Assembly (NCBI GenBank): GCA_965203265.1
Contig: CBDBBV010000002.1
Span: 1,984,001-2,048,000 of the forward strand
From: JAHRAW01 sp965203265
GTDB taxonomy: Bacteria; Pseudomonadota; Gammaproteobacteria; Arenicellales; Poriferihabitantaceae
Direction: 5' to 3'
DNA: 64,000 nt
Below the pieces are notes generated by a model. It did no database searches. It was not told the origin of the DNA and saw nothing but the letters and a program-made list of their open reading frames with translations. The translations under genes and the position numbers were made by a program. How positions within the stretch are numbered: position 1 is the first letter of the stretch; the number at the start of each line of letters is the position of its first letter. Shown here in pieces: positions 34,237 to 42,566 of the stretch.

Positions 34237-36318
34237 ATGAACGCGACCTTGAACATGAAAAAATCATCGACAACCATCTCGCTATTTTCGGTTGTACTGC
34301 TCGGTATGTTGTCGGCAGTGGTCGCAACACAACCCGCAAATGCCGACTTCAATGCGGGTCAGCAAGCGTTTGACGCCGGAAATGTGAACGAGGCGGTAAC
34401 CCAATGGCAGGCGGCGGCGAATGCAGGCGATCGCCGCGCCATGCTGGAACTTGGGCGGTTGTACGCCACGGGTTTGGGCGTGATGCAGGACTATGTAGAA
34501 GCCCACAAGTGGCTCAATCTGGCGGCTAGTCGAGGCGAGGCGGCGGCGTTGGCGGAGCGCAATGCGTTGGCGGCGAAGATGACACCGGCGCAACTGGAGA
34601 GCGCGCAACAACAAGCAGCGGCGTTTCAGTCGAGCGTAGGCGGTGCGCCTGCCGCCGACACCGCACCGCCGCCGGAGGCGATTCGAGAAGCACAGGAGTT
34701 ACTCACCCAACTCGGCTATGCGCCGGATTCGGCGGACGGGATTTGGGGAGACGACACGGCGCGCGCCTATCAATTGTTTTTGCAAGATGCCGGCCTACCG
34801 GCGGCGGATGCACTGACACCGACAACCCTGCAAGCCATGCGAGACTTGGCCGGAAAATCTCCGGGGGGCGCTCAGCCGCCGTCCAAACCTGCGAGCGTGT
34901 CGCCGCCGGCTCTGCATCAGGCGGCACAGGCAGGCGATATTGCGGCTATCGAGGCGGCGTTGGCGTCCGGCGTGGATGTGGACATGCGAGACGGGCAGGG
35001 TTGGACTGCGCTCATGCACGCCGTAAATCAGGGCTACCCGGTGCTGGTCGATTTGTTGTTGGCGGCGGATACGGCGGTGAACCTGCGCGCGCCGGATGGC
35101 GCCACGGCGCTGTTCATGGCTGTGCCGTTAGGGAACACGGAGATCGTCTCCATGCTGATGCGGGCGGGCGCGGACATCGCAATTAGGGGGCCGAATGGGT
35201 TGACGGCGGTGGATGTGGCGCGGACGAAATACGGCGAGGTGGAAGGGCTGGATGCCGAGGTAATTGCGCTGGTGGAAGGAAAGCCGTGGGCCGAAGTGGA
35301 GGATGATGCCGCTTGGGAACAGGTGGAGACCGAGGAAGATATCAAAGCGTATCTGCTCGCATATCCGAGCGGACGGCACGCGGACGATGCTACGCGGAGA
35401 TTGCAACAGTTTGAAGAGGAACGGCAACTGGCGCGCGAGCGGGAGGAAGAGGAACAGCGACTGGCTCGTGAGCGGGAGGAGCAGGAACAGCAGCTGGCGC
35501 GCGAGCGGGAGGAACAGGAACGCAAGTGGCCGCGCGGCACGAAGTTTCGCGATTGCTATGGTTGCCCGGAGATGGTGATCGTGCCGGCTGGTTCGTTCAC
35601 GATGGGTTCGCCGGATGGGGACGATGATAATGAAGAGCCCGTGCATGAAGTAACCATATCGAAGCCGTTTGCGGTGGGTGTATACGAGGTAACAGTAGGG
35701 GAATTCGATCTTTTCGTGAATGAGTCCGGATACTCCCCAAGCAAAGGCTGTAAGACTTACAAGTGGGGTAAGTGGAAGGATAGATCGGCAAGCGGTTGGA
35801 ATAAACCGGAGTTCTCGCAAACGGGCGCTCATCCGGTGGTGTGCGTGCATTGGGATGATGCGCAGGAATATGTGAGATGGCTTTCTCGGAAGACCGGGGG
35901 GACTTACCGCTTGTTGAGCGAATCGGAATGGGAGTACGCGGCGCGAGCGGGGACGGGGACGCGCTACTGGTGGGGAGATAAGGTCGGGTCGAATCGAGCG
36001 AACTGTGAGGGTTGCGGGAGCCGTTGGGATGATGAGCAGACTGCGCCGGTAGGTTCGTTTTCGGCGAATGCGTTCGGGTTGTACGATGTGCACGGAAATG
36101 TGTGGGAGTGGGTTGGCGACTGTTGGAACGACAGTTATCGAGGGGCGCCAACGGACGGCAGCGCTTGGGAATCAGGCGAGTGCAGAAATCGGATGTTGCG
36201 CGGCGGCGCGTGGAACTACAGCCCGTGGTATCTCCGCTCCGCCTTCCGCAACAGCGAATCCACTAGAAAACGGAGTAGCCGGGACGGTTTCCGCGTTGCC
36301 AAAACGCTTGTGCCGTGA
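34237..36318 (+). CDS. Variable-type paralogue 2: Sel1 / peptidoglycan-binding / ankyrin / coiled coil / FGE-like secreted protein
   Basis: A protein of 693 residues. It has the same order as its neighbours: signal peptide ending TQPANA, Sel1 repeats, peptidoglycan-binding domain (LLTQLGYAPDSADGIWGDDT) and ankyrin repeats. It adds a Glu/Arg-rich coiled coil of about 55 residues (EEERQLAREREEEEQRLARE) before the FGE-like domain (MVIVPAGSFTMGSPDGDDDN, LLSESEWEYAARAGTGTRYW). The C terminus RMLRGGAWNYSPWYLRSAFR ends DGFRVAKTLVP and resembles a variable repeat, but the conserved 3' sequence and hairpin found after paralogues 1 and 3 are missing. It may be an inactive or independently evolved target. 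Confidence 0.85.
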   Translation: MNATLNMKKSSTTISLFSVVLLGMLSAVVATQPANADFNAGQQAFDAGNVNEAVTQWQAAANAGDRRAMLELGRLYATGLGVMQDYVEAHKWLNLAASRGEAAALAERNALAAKMTPAQLESAQQQAAAFQSSVGGAPAADTAPPPEAIREAQELLTQLGYAPDSADGIWGDDTARAYQLFLQDAGLPAADALTPTTLQAMRDLAGKSPGGAQPPSKPASVSPPALHQAAQAGDIAAIEAALASGVDVDMRDGQGWTALMHAVNQGYPVLVDLLLAADTAVNLRAPDGATALFMAVPLGNTEIVSMLMRAGADIAIRGPNGLTAVDVARTKYGEVEGLDAEVIALVEGKPWAEVEDDAAWEQVETEEDIKAYLLAYPSGRHADDATRRLQQFEEERQLAREREEEEQRLAREREEQEQQLAREREEQERKWPRGTKFRDCYGCPEMVIVPAGSFTMGSPDGDDDNEEPVHEVTISKPFAVGVYEVTVGEFDLFVNESGYSPSKGCKTYKWGKWKDRSASGWNKPEFSQTGAHPVVCVHWDDAQEYVRWLSRKTGGTYRLLSESEWEYAARAGTGTRYWWGDKVGSNRANCEGCGSRWDDEQTAPVGSFSANAFGLYDVHGNVWEWVGDCWNDSYRGAPTDGSAWESGECRNRMLRGGAWNYSPWYLRSAFRNSESTRKRSSRDGFRVAKTLVP

Positions 36319-36364
36319 ATTTTCGCAATCGTGTCCATACAAAGAGGAATAAAAGGGTGTAATC

Positions 36365-38101
36365 ATGTTTCTACCGACAATGCGGCTAGCACGGCTGGCC
36401 ACCCTAACCGTAGCACTCATCGCGGCACACCCCGCGAATGCGGACTTCGATGCGGGCCGGCAAGCGTTTGACGCCGGAAATATGCAAGTAGCCGTGGCGC
36501 AATGGCGCGCGGCGGCGAATGCAGGCGATCGCCGCGCCATGCTCGAACTCGGGCGGTTGTACGACAAAGGCTTGGGCGTGATTCAGGACTATGTAGAAGC
36601 CCACAAGTGGTTCAATCTGGCCGCAAGCCGAGGCGAGGTGGCGGCACTGGCCGAGCGCGATGCGTTGGAGGCGAAGATGACGCCGACGCAGCTGGCTGGC
36701 GCACAGCAACAAGCCGCGGCATTTCAATCGGGCGGCGACAGCACGCCCACCGCCGCAACCGCACCGCCGCCCGAGGCGATTCGCGAGGCGCAGGCGCTAC
36801 TCACCCAACTCGGCTACGCGCCGGATTCGGCGGACGGAGTTTGGGGAGACGGCACGGCGCGCGCCTATCAGTCGTTTCTGCAAGATGCCGGCCTACCGGC
36901 GGCGGATACGCTGACACCGACAACCCTGCAAGCCATGCGAGATATGGCCGGAAAAGCGCCGGGCGGCCAGCCACCATCCAAACCTGCGCGCGTATCGCCG
37001 GCCGCCCTGTTGCAAGCGGCGCAGGCGGGAAACATTGATGCCATGAACGCGGCACTGGCGGCCGGCGTGGATGTGGACGCACGAGACGGGCAGGGTTGGA
37101 CGGCGCTCATGCACGCGGTGAATCAGGGCTACATTTTGCTGGTTCAACCGCTACTGGACGCTGAGGCAGACCTCAACATCCGCGCACCGGACGGCGCCAC
37201 GGCGCTGTTCATGGCGGTGGTGCATGGGCATGGTGAGATCATCCCGTTGTTGATGGAGGCTGGTGCGGATCCCTGGGCCAAAGGCCCCAAGGGCAAGGCG
37301 CCAGCGGATGTGGCACGACTTCAACGGAACGCTACCGCCCTTCGGGCAATGGGAATCCCGCAGGCGGGCGATACATTGCGGGACTGCCCGGAGTGCCCGA
37401 AGATGGTGGTCGTGCCGGCGGGTTCGTTCATGATGGGTTCGCCGGAGTCGGAGGAAGGTCGGAGTGATGATGAAGGCCCGGTACATCAAGTAACCATATC
37501 GAAGCCGTTTGCGGTGGGGGTGTACGAAGTAACTTTCGATGAGTGGGATGCGTGTCGGCGCGCGGACGGTTGCACGCACAATCTTGAAGATGACGGCTGG
37601 GGTCGTGGGAGTCGCCCGGTCATCAATGTGAGTTGGGATGATGCGCAGGAATATGTGCGCTGGCTGTCGCAGAAAACGGGGGAGACTTACCGTTTGTTGA
37701 GCGAATCGGAATGGGAGTATACGGCGCGTGCGGGGACGCAGACGCGCTATTGGTGGGGAGATGAGATTGGGACGAACCGAGCGAATTGTGACGGCTGCGG
37801 GAGTCGTTGGGATAATGAGCAGACTGCGCCGGTAGGTTCGTTTTCGGCGAATGCGTTAGGGTTGTACGATGTTCACGGAAATGTGTGGGAATGGGCTGGG
37901 GATTGTTGGAATGAAAGTTACAGTGGAGCACCGACGGATGGGAGCGTGTGGGAATCAGGCGAGTGTGGACGCCGGGTGTTGCGGGGCGGTTCGTGGATCA
38001 ACTATCCGCCTTTTCTCCGCTCCGCCTACCGCAACCCGAACTCCACCGGAAACCGGCTCAATTATGTGGGTTTCCGCGTTGCCAGGACAATAGGCTCATG
38101 A
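36365..38101 (+). CDS. Variable paralogue 3: Sel1 / peptidoglycan-binding / ankyrin / FGE (C-type-lectin-like) secreted protein
   Basis: A protein of 578 residues, with a signal peptide ending AHPANA and an AGAGGAAT-type ribosome site upstream. The Sel1, peptidoglycan-binding and ankyrin parts match paralogue 1 almost base for base (about 36530-37300 against 31540-32310). The linker and FGE-like domain (MVVVPAGSFMMGSPESEEGR, LLSESEWEYTARAGTQTRYW) are more diverged. It ends RVLRGGSWINYPPFLRSAYR, a variable stretch, then VGFRVARTIGS exactly as in paralogue 1. The variable block is residues 543-567. The near-identity suggests recent duplication or gene conversion. Confidence 0.87.
   Translation: MFLPTMRLARLATLTVALIAAHPANADFDAGRQAFDAGNMQVAVAQWRAAANAGDRRAMLELGRLYDKGLGVIQDYVEAHKWFNLAASRGEVAALAERDALEAKMTPTQLAGAQQQAAAFQSGGDSTPTAATAPPPEAIREAQALLTQLGYAPDSADGVWGDGTARAYQSFLQDAGLPAADTLTPTTLQAMRDMAGKAPGGQPPSKPARVSPAALLQAAQAGNIDAMNAALAAGVDVDARDGQGWTALMHAVNQGYILLVQPLLDAEADLNIRAPDGATALFMAVVHGHGEIIPLLMEAGADPWAKGPKGKAPADVARLQRNATALRAMGIPQAGDTLRDCPECPKMVVVPAGSFMMGSPESEEGRSDDEGPVHQVTISKPFAVGVYEVTFDEWDACRRADGCTHNLEDDGWGRGSRPVINVSWDDAQEYVRWLSQKTGETYRLLSESEWEYTARAGTQTRYWWGDEIGTNRANCDGCGSRWDNEQTAPVGSFSANALGLYDVHGNVWEWAGDCWNESYSGAPTDGSVWESGECGRRVLRGGSWINYPPFLRSAYRNPNSTGNRLNYVGFRVARTIGS
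37990..38064 (+). other. Candidate DGR variable repeat (VR) in paralogue 3
   Basis: Gap-free counterpart of 32933-33007. It retains several AAC/AAT codons (for example in RN, PN and GN pairs) at positions where paralogue 1 has other codons ending in C or T, as expected for partial retention of template adenines. Confidence 0.65.
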
Positions 38102-38130
38102 ATCTTAGCCTCTTTGCCTCTTGCGGGGGT

Positions 38131-38161
38131 ACCGGGGGCTTGCCCCCGGTCGAAATTTTTT
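38131..38161 (+). terminator. GC-rich hairpin with T run after paralogue 3 (terminator and/or DGR target hairpin)
   Basis: Same hairpin as at 33074, at exactly the same distance from the stop codon. The surrounding 130 bp of mostly non-coding DNA are nearly identical in the two loci. Confidence 0.75.
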
Positions 38162-38304
38162 CGCTGAGCGGTGTCGTCATGACATCCAAACAGCAACAAC
38201 CGGCGGCCCACCACACCGCCCAACGCCCATCCACGGGCACAACCATCCGATCCACTGCCACACCGTGGATCAAAACATACTGTTTTTATCGGAGGTAACT
38301 AGCC

Positions 38305-41070
38305 ATGGATGATCTTTCAGCTTTGCGACAATCAACGAACGATACCGCTCGGGTGGCTCGTACCAATCTGTTGTTCTTTCTTGCTGTTGGTCTATTTCTT
38401 GGCCTACTGGTAGCGGGTACCAATGATCTGCTTTTGTTGAAGCGGGCTAACATAACGCTCCCGCTCATGGATATTGGTGTGCCGATTGATGTGTTCTACG
38501 TTGTCGGACCGTTCGTTTTTATTCTTTTGCACCTGAATGTGTTCCTGTGTCTCGTGCGGTTGTATGACGTAGCGGACAAATTGCGACAAGTAACCATAAA
38601 AACAGATGTCCCGGACAAGAAATTACAAACATATCTCTTATTTCCGTTCGATTTTTTGCAGCTCATATCTCAATTTGCTGTCATATATATAAAGCGCAAG
38701 GAGGTGTCCCCCGGGGCGGCGCCGAGTCACGAGGAAACGCCGCGCCCCGAGAAAACGCCGCGCCCCGAGGCGGTGCCCCGCCCTGCGATGGAGTGCCCGA
38801 ATGTGAAATGTAATGAGGCGAAATTTCCTGTAGTAGAAATTCCTAATACGAAACGTCCTGTGAGGGAAAATTCTTCTTTTCAATATCTACTTCAATATAT
38901 GAAGTATGTAATTCGAGTTACGTTTCAGTACCTGCAGTATGCGAATCAACTTCTGCTTCAACATCTGCAGTATATGATGCAACGCATATTTCAGTATCTG
39001 AAATATGCGATGCAATACCTGTTTCAATATCTGAAGAATGCGATTCAATTTCTGTTTCGGTATCAAAAATATTTTCTCACGCGTATATATCGGTATCAAA
39101 AATATTTTCTCACGCGCATATATCGGTATCAAAAATATTTTCTCACACGCATGTGTCGGTATCTGAAATATGTGCTTACTTACGTGTTCCGGCGCCTCAA
39201 ATATGAAACTAACAATCTGTATGAGGATGTGATATATGCGCGAGCGCAGTATGGCTACTTTTTTGTATTGTCATTTGTCGTTGCAATTCCGATATTTTTC
39301 ATCCCCGTGTTGCTCTTGTTGTTTGTTCAATTGACTTTTCTGCCATATCAAAGTGAGGCGATTACCTTTGTCCACCAAGTTGCAATCCTTTTGGATGTCG
39401 TCATGCAGATGTGGTTTTTAGGGCGCCTACGGGTTTTCTCAAAGCTTCTTAATTTCCGAAAGAAAAGCATCCAAACCTTTTCCCGGCTCGAGCCATTATT
39501 CCGAAACGGTTTTTTCTTTATCATGTTGGTTGTGCTATGTACACCCATTATTCTCTTTGCATTCTCTTGGTCGGTCGCGCTAGTTCCCGATAGCTTGCTG
39601 GGGAAAAATCCCCTTTTTCAGAAAAAACGGTCTGAATTCACCCAGTGGGTATTTAATGACTGGTGGTACGGGGAAAATTGTAAGAATCCTGAATCCCACG
39701 CCCACCGGTGGTTACGACGCTATCTCTACCTGCCGCCGGGCACATTGACCACCAAAAGCGAACTTCCGCCCGAAATCGTGGCTACGTATTTAGCACAACA
39801 CGAAAATCCTAATCATGCCTGGGAATTTATAGACCCGCTCAATCTCAGCAATCGTTCGCTACGCTATGGCTGGTTCGAATCAAGCGTGTTCTGGCGTACC
39901 AACTTTACAAAAAGCGATTTGCATTGCGCAAATTTCCAGAATAGCAAGATACATCGGGCGGTGTCTGGCTCGGAATATGCGGACAAGGAGAAGACGAAAT
40001 TTATTGGTGCAAATTTTTTTAGAGCTGAATTCCATGGCGGCGAGATTCTTAATTCAATCTTTCAGAACGTAAGAGGCGAGGAAATGAAGTTCTTCGGTAC
40101 AGATTTGTCTGGGACGGAATTCCACGGGAGTGATGCTCGTACTTCAACATTTCAGGGGGTGAGTGGGGCGGACATGAAGTTTGTTGATACCAATTTTTCC
40201 AGCGCAAAATTCCACGGGACTGATATGCCTAAATCGAGATTCGTCGGCACTGATCTCTCCAATGCGGAATTTCATGGTGCTTTCCTGAAGGGCGCTGAAT
40301 TTGACGGGGCCTTGTTGGATAATGCGGAGTTTTATGGTGTAGTTGCGGACAGTGTCGAATTCACAGGCGTGTACGCAAGACAAGCAGATTTCTATGGAAC
40401 CAATCTGAATAACGCAAAACTAACGGGGGCGAATATATATTCTACCAATGTTTACGCTTCCGATTTGAGATTGGAAGAACTAGAACTTGTGGATGCTCAG
40501 GGGTTCAAGTGCGTGAAGCCAGATAAATGGGAAAATATAGAAAATAAAATAAGAAAAAGCCTCAGTAAAAGAGACCTGAGCGAGGAGGAGAATGAAAAAT
40601 TTCTTGATGTCATTGAAGCAAACAAATCCCAGCAATCTGGATCACGTGGATTGGGAACTCTATGGGATGATCTGAAAAAGAATCGGTGTGTATGGACAGG
40701 TGGGCACAGCCCTTTTGAACAATGGAATGCTCCGACAAAGATGTGCTTGGATGATCTTGATACCTATTTGGTAAACAAAGCCTGCACTAGCGAAAATCCG
40801 AACATGGCAGAAATCATGGTTACAGCAGTAACGGATGACACGAAACCGGTGATATATCCAGATGTATCGTTGTCGGCCCACGTTGCCATGGGATTGCTCG
40901 AAACAGATCCGAAGAACTGCAGTGTGATTACGCAGGAGCATCGTACTAACATGTGTGATTACTTGAAAAAGTGGATTGAAAAAGATGGAAAGAACAATCC
41001 GAATAGCGCGGAAATGAAATCGCAGATTTACGGACTCTGTTTTCCACAGGCAGAGCAGCCTACGGGATAA
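38305..41070 (+). CDS. Large membrane protein with ten 11-residue aromatic repeats and C-terminal pentapeptide repeats
   Basis: A protein of 921 residues with a strong CGGAGG site upstream. Two hydrophobic segments lie at about 22-40 and 61-88. A Pro-rich linker (ETPRPEKTPRPEAVPRP) follows. Residues 196-305 contain ten 11-residue units of the type FQYLKYAMQYL or YRYQKYFLTRI. More membrane segments follow at about 315-350 and 405-430. A soluble region from about 535 to 720 has pentapeptide repeats (NAEFHGAFLKGAEFDGALLD, NNAKLTGANI). The last 200 residues are a separate Cys-containing domain (CVWTGGHSPFEQW, CSVITQEHRTNMCDYL). Base composition is AT-rich compared with neighbours. Function unknown. 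The pentapeptide part probably forms a beta-helix. Confidence 0.8.
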   Translation: MDDLSALRQSTNDTARVARTNLLFFLAVGLFLGLLVAGTNDLLLLKRANITLPLMDIGVPIDVFYVVGPFVFILLHLNVFLCLVRLYDVADKLRQVTIKTDVPDKKLQTYLLFPFDFLQLISQFAVIYIKRKEVSPGAAPSHEETPRPEKTPRPEAVPRPAMECPNVKCNEAKFPVVEIPNTKRPVRENSSFQYLLQYMKYVIRVTFQYLQYANQLLLQHLQYMMQRIFQYLKYAMQYLFQYLKNAIQFLFRYQKYFLTRIYRYQKYFLTRIYRYQKYFLTRMCRYLKYVLTYVFRRLKYETNNLYEDVIYARAQYGYFFVLSFVVAIPIFFIPVLLLLFVQLTFLPYQSEAITFVHQVAILLDVVMQMWFLGRLRVFSKLLNFRKKSIQTFSRLEPLFRNGFFFIMLVVLCTPIILFAFSWSVALVPDSLLGKNPLFQKKRSEFTQWVFNDWWYGENCKNPESHAHRWLRRYLYLPPGTLTTKSELPPEIVATYLAQHENPNHAWEFIDPLNLSNRSLRYGWFESSVFWRTNFTKSDLHCANFQNSKIHRAVSGSEYADKEKTKFIGANFFRAEFHGGEILNSIFQNVRGEEMKFFGTDLSGTEFHGSDARTSTFQGVSGADMKFVDTNFSSAKFHGTDMPKSRFVGTDLSNAEFHGAFLKGAEFDGALLDNAEFYGVVADSVEFTGVYARQADFYGTNLNNAKLTGANIYSTNVYASDLRLEELELVDAQGFKCVKPDKWENIENKIRKSLSKRDLSEEENEKFLDVIEANKSQQSGSRGLGTLWDDLKKNRCVWTGGHSPFEQWNAPTKMCLDDLDTYLVNKACTSENPNMAEIMVTAVTDDTKPVIYPDVSLSAHVAMGLLETDPKNCSVITQEHRTNMCDYLKKWIEKDGKNNPNSAEMKSQIYGLCFPQAEQPTG
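38890..39219 (+). repeat. Ten tandem 33-bp coding repeats
   Basis: Each unit encodes 11 residues with consensus [FY][QR]Y[LQ]KYxxxx[LI]. Units six to eight (RYQKYFLTRI type) are nearly identical in DNA, pointing to recent expansion. The outer units are more diverged. Confidence 0.9.
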
Positions 41071-41181
41071 GTCAATTACAGACACCCTGTCGGCAATAGA
41101 TACTCTTGCGACATGCTATGTACAGCATCCGTCTCATAGTAGTAGCGCACTAGTCAGGCAAACGCTCATAAACCCCAAACC

Positions 41182-41736
41182 ATGACAACAATCACCCCCA
41201 CCCCCGATCTCCCACCTCAGGAACCCCCCACCCCGGACTTCCCCACCCCAAACAACGCCCCCCTCTTCGAATACATCAACTCCCAAGACCTATTCACCTA
41301 TGCCACCAACACAATCAGCGCCATCCTATTCACCATCATCATCCTATTAGGCGCACGAGCACTTGCCATCGCGCGCGCCGGAGGTGGCGACAATCTCCTC
41401 ACCCTCTGCCACCGACCGGCCACTTTCCGGTTGTTGGGGATGTGCTTGGCGTTTTGTGTGGTAACCTATCTGTCCAACCTGCTCATCCAAGGCGTCATTG
41501 CCGATTTCATCCGCGCGTTGTACCGAAGCGAATCGGCGTTCATCTGCGCGTCCTCCTTCGGCAGTTGCGTGCGTAGCGGCAATTTGAGCGTGGGCGGCTT
41601 GGGGTATGTTTCCCTGACGAGTTGCCTGCTCGCGTTATCTTCCATGATCGCGTGGCTGGTCGTTGTTTTGCGTGGCAGGGGCGGCGGGGCGGGTTCGGGT
41701 GCAATGCGAGAGTCCACGCGCGGGGGGCGACCATGA
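41182..41736 (+). CDS. Multi-pass membrane protein, hypothetical (paralogue A)
   Basis: A protein of 184 residues. It starts with a Pro/Thr-rich cytoplasmic or signal-less segment (TPTPDLPPQEPPTPDFPTP), then three hydrophobic helices (about 47-66, 85-110 and 142-162) separated by a loop with cysteines (FICASSFGSC). It resembles the N-terminal part of the next gene, sharing a GAR(T)LA-x-A-x-AG stretch, an FRLLG/FWLLG motif and a LIQ...DF..ALY loop entry, so they look like paralogues. Its stop overlaps the next start (ATGA). Confidence 0.7.
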   Translation: MTTITPTPDLPPQEPPTPDFPTPNNAPLFEYINSQDLFTYATNTISAILFTIIILLGARALAIARAGGGDNLLTLCHRPATFRLLGMCLAFCVVTYLSNLLIQGVIADFIRALYRSESAFICASSFGSCVRSGNLSVGGLGYVSLTSCLLALSSMIAWLVVVLRGRGGGAGSGAMRESTRGGRP

Positions 41737-42539
41737 CCGTAATATGGCCTGACCCGGAGTATGTGGCCGATAGTCTCGTAGAAACGGGCATCCACTATTC
41801 CGAAGTTGCGTTTCTCCGGAGCATGATCGGCGTTTGCCTCCTGTTGTTGGGCTTGGCTATCTTTCTGGGGGGGCGAACTCTTGCCTTTGCCGGTGCCGGT
41901 ACTATCGGCAGGTTTGCCACCTTCCCCCCGCCCGCGTTCTGGCTATTGGGCGCGGGCATGGTGTTTGCATTAATAAACCTTCTGGCCGGTTTCCTCATTC
42001 AGGCGATGGCCGTCGATTTCTACGCCGGCCTCTATCAATACCAGCAGGATGGCGTGGAGCGATGCGAGTATTCCCTGTCGCATGCGCTTATGCCACAGAC
42101 TTATTATTTTGAGCACTGCGTGCACAGTTTGGGGTTGAACTTTCCGACATGGAATCGTATTGCTCTGGCAAGTTTCCTGCTCGCGTACTTCCTCATGGTC
42201 GGCGGTTTCCATTTGGGATATGGCCGGAAACCTTTTACTTTCTGGCTTCTGGGTCTTTGCGCGGTGTTTTTTGCGGCTACCTTGCTGGCCGGCCTTAGCG
42301 TTGGTTTCGTGGTCGATCACATCTATTCGGATCAAGCCGGCTGCTATGGCGCGTTGCGTGACGATGAGATATTTCCCTACACCGGTATTTGTAAGGATGG
42401 AGAAGAACCGGGTTTGCATCCTTTGCGATATGTCCCGCAAACGATTTTCCTGCTGGTGAGTATTTTCTTGTTGATATGTTTGGCGTTGGTGTACCGCAAT
42501 AGGCGTAAGTTGCAGCGCGAGCGCGAAAAGGGCGCATGA
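41733..42539 (+). CDS. Multi-pass membrane protein, hypothetical (paralogue B)
   Basis: A protein of 268 residues starting MTVIWPDPEYVADSLVETG. About five or six hydrophobic segments are visible (MIGVCLLLLGLAIFLGG, FWLLGAGMVFALINLLAGFL, LASFLLAYFLMVGGFHLGYG, FWLLGLCAVFFAATLLAGLS, IFLLVSIFLLICLALVY). The first and second halves look like an internal duplication around FWLLG motifs. Loops carry cysteines (VERCEYS, EHCVHSL, AGCYGAL, GICKDG) that could form disulfides. It is coupled to the preceding paralogue. No family was recognised. Confidence 0.7.
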   Translation: MTVIWPDPEYVADSLVETGIHYSEVAFLRSMIGVCLLLLGLAIFLGGRTLAFAGAGTIGRFATFPPPAFWLLGAGMVFALINLLAGFLIQAMAVDFYAGLYQYQQDGVERCEYSLSHALMPQTYYFEHCVHSLGLNFPTWNRIALASFLLAYFLMVGGFHLGYGRKPFTFWLLGLCAVFFAATLLAGLSVGFVVDHIYSDQAGCYGALRDDEIFPYTGICKDGEEPGLHPLRYVPQTIFLLVSIFLLICLALVYRNRRKLQREREKGA

Positions 42540-42560
42540 AAAAGCCGCCCGGAGGCGGCT
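42539..42560 (-). terminator. Rho-independent terminator for the minus-strand pair 43429-42567
   Basis: Read on the minus strand, AGCCGCC and GGCGGCT pair over a 4-nt loop and are followed by TTTTT. It lies just past the stop of the 42567 gene. The A run on the other side may let it act on the plus-strand gene ending at 42539 as well. Confidence 0.8.
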
Positions 42561-42566
42561 AAGTAG

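Noticed and set aside
31341..38101. Active formylglycine-generating (sulfatase-maturing) enzymes
   Set aside because: The catalytic cysteine position in the C-terminal motif is Ser (RSAYR/RSAFR) in all three and no sulfatase gene is nearby.
38890..39219. CRISPR-like array in the aromatic-repeat gene
   Set aside because: 33-bp units are contiguous, diverged and coding; there are no unique spacers and no cas genes in the window.
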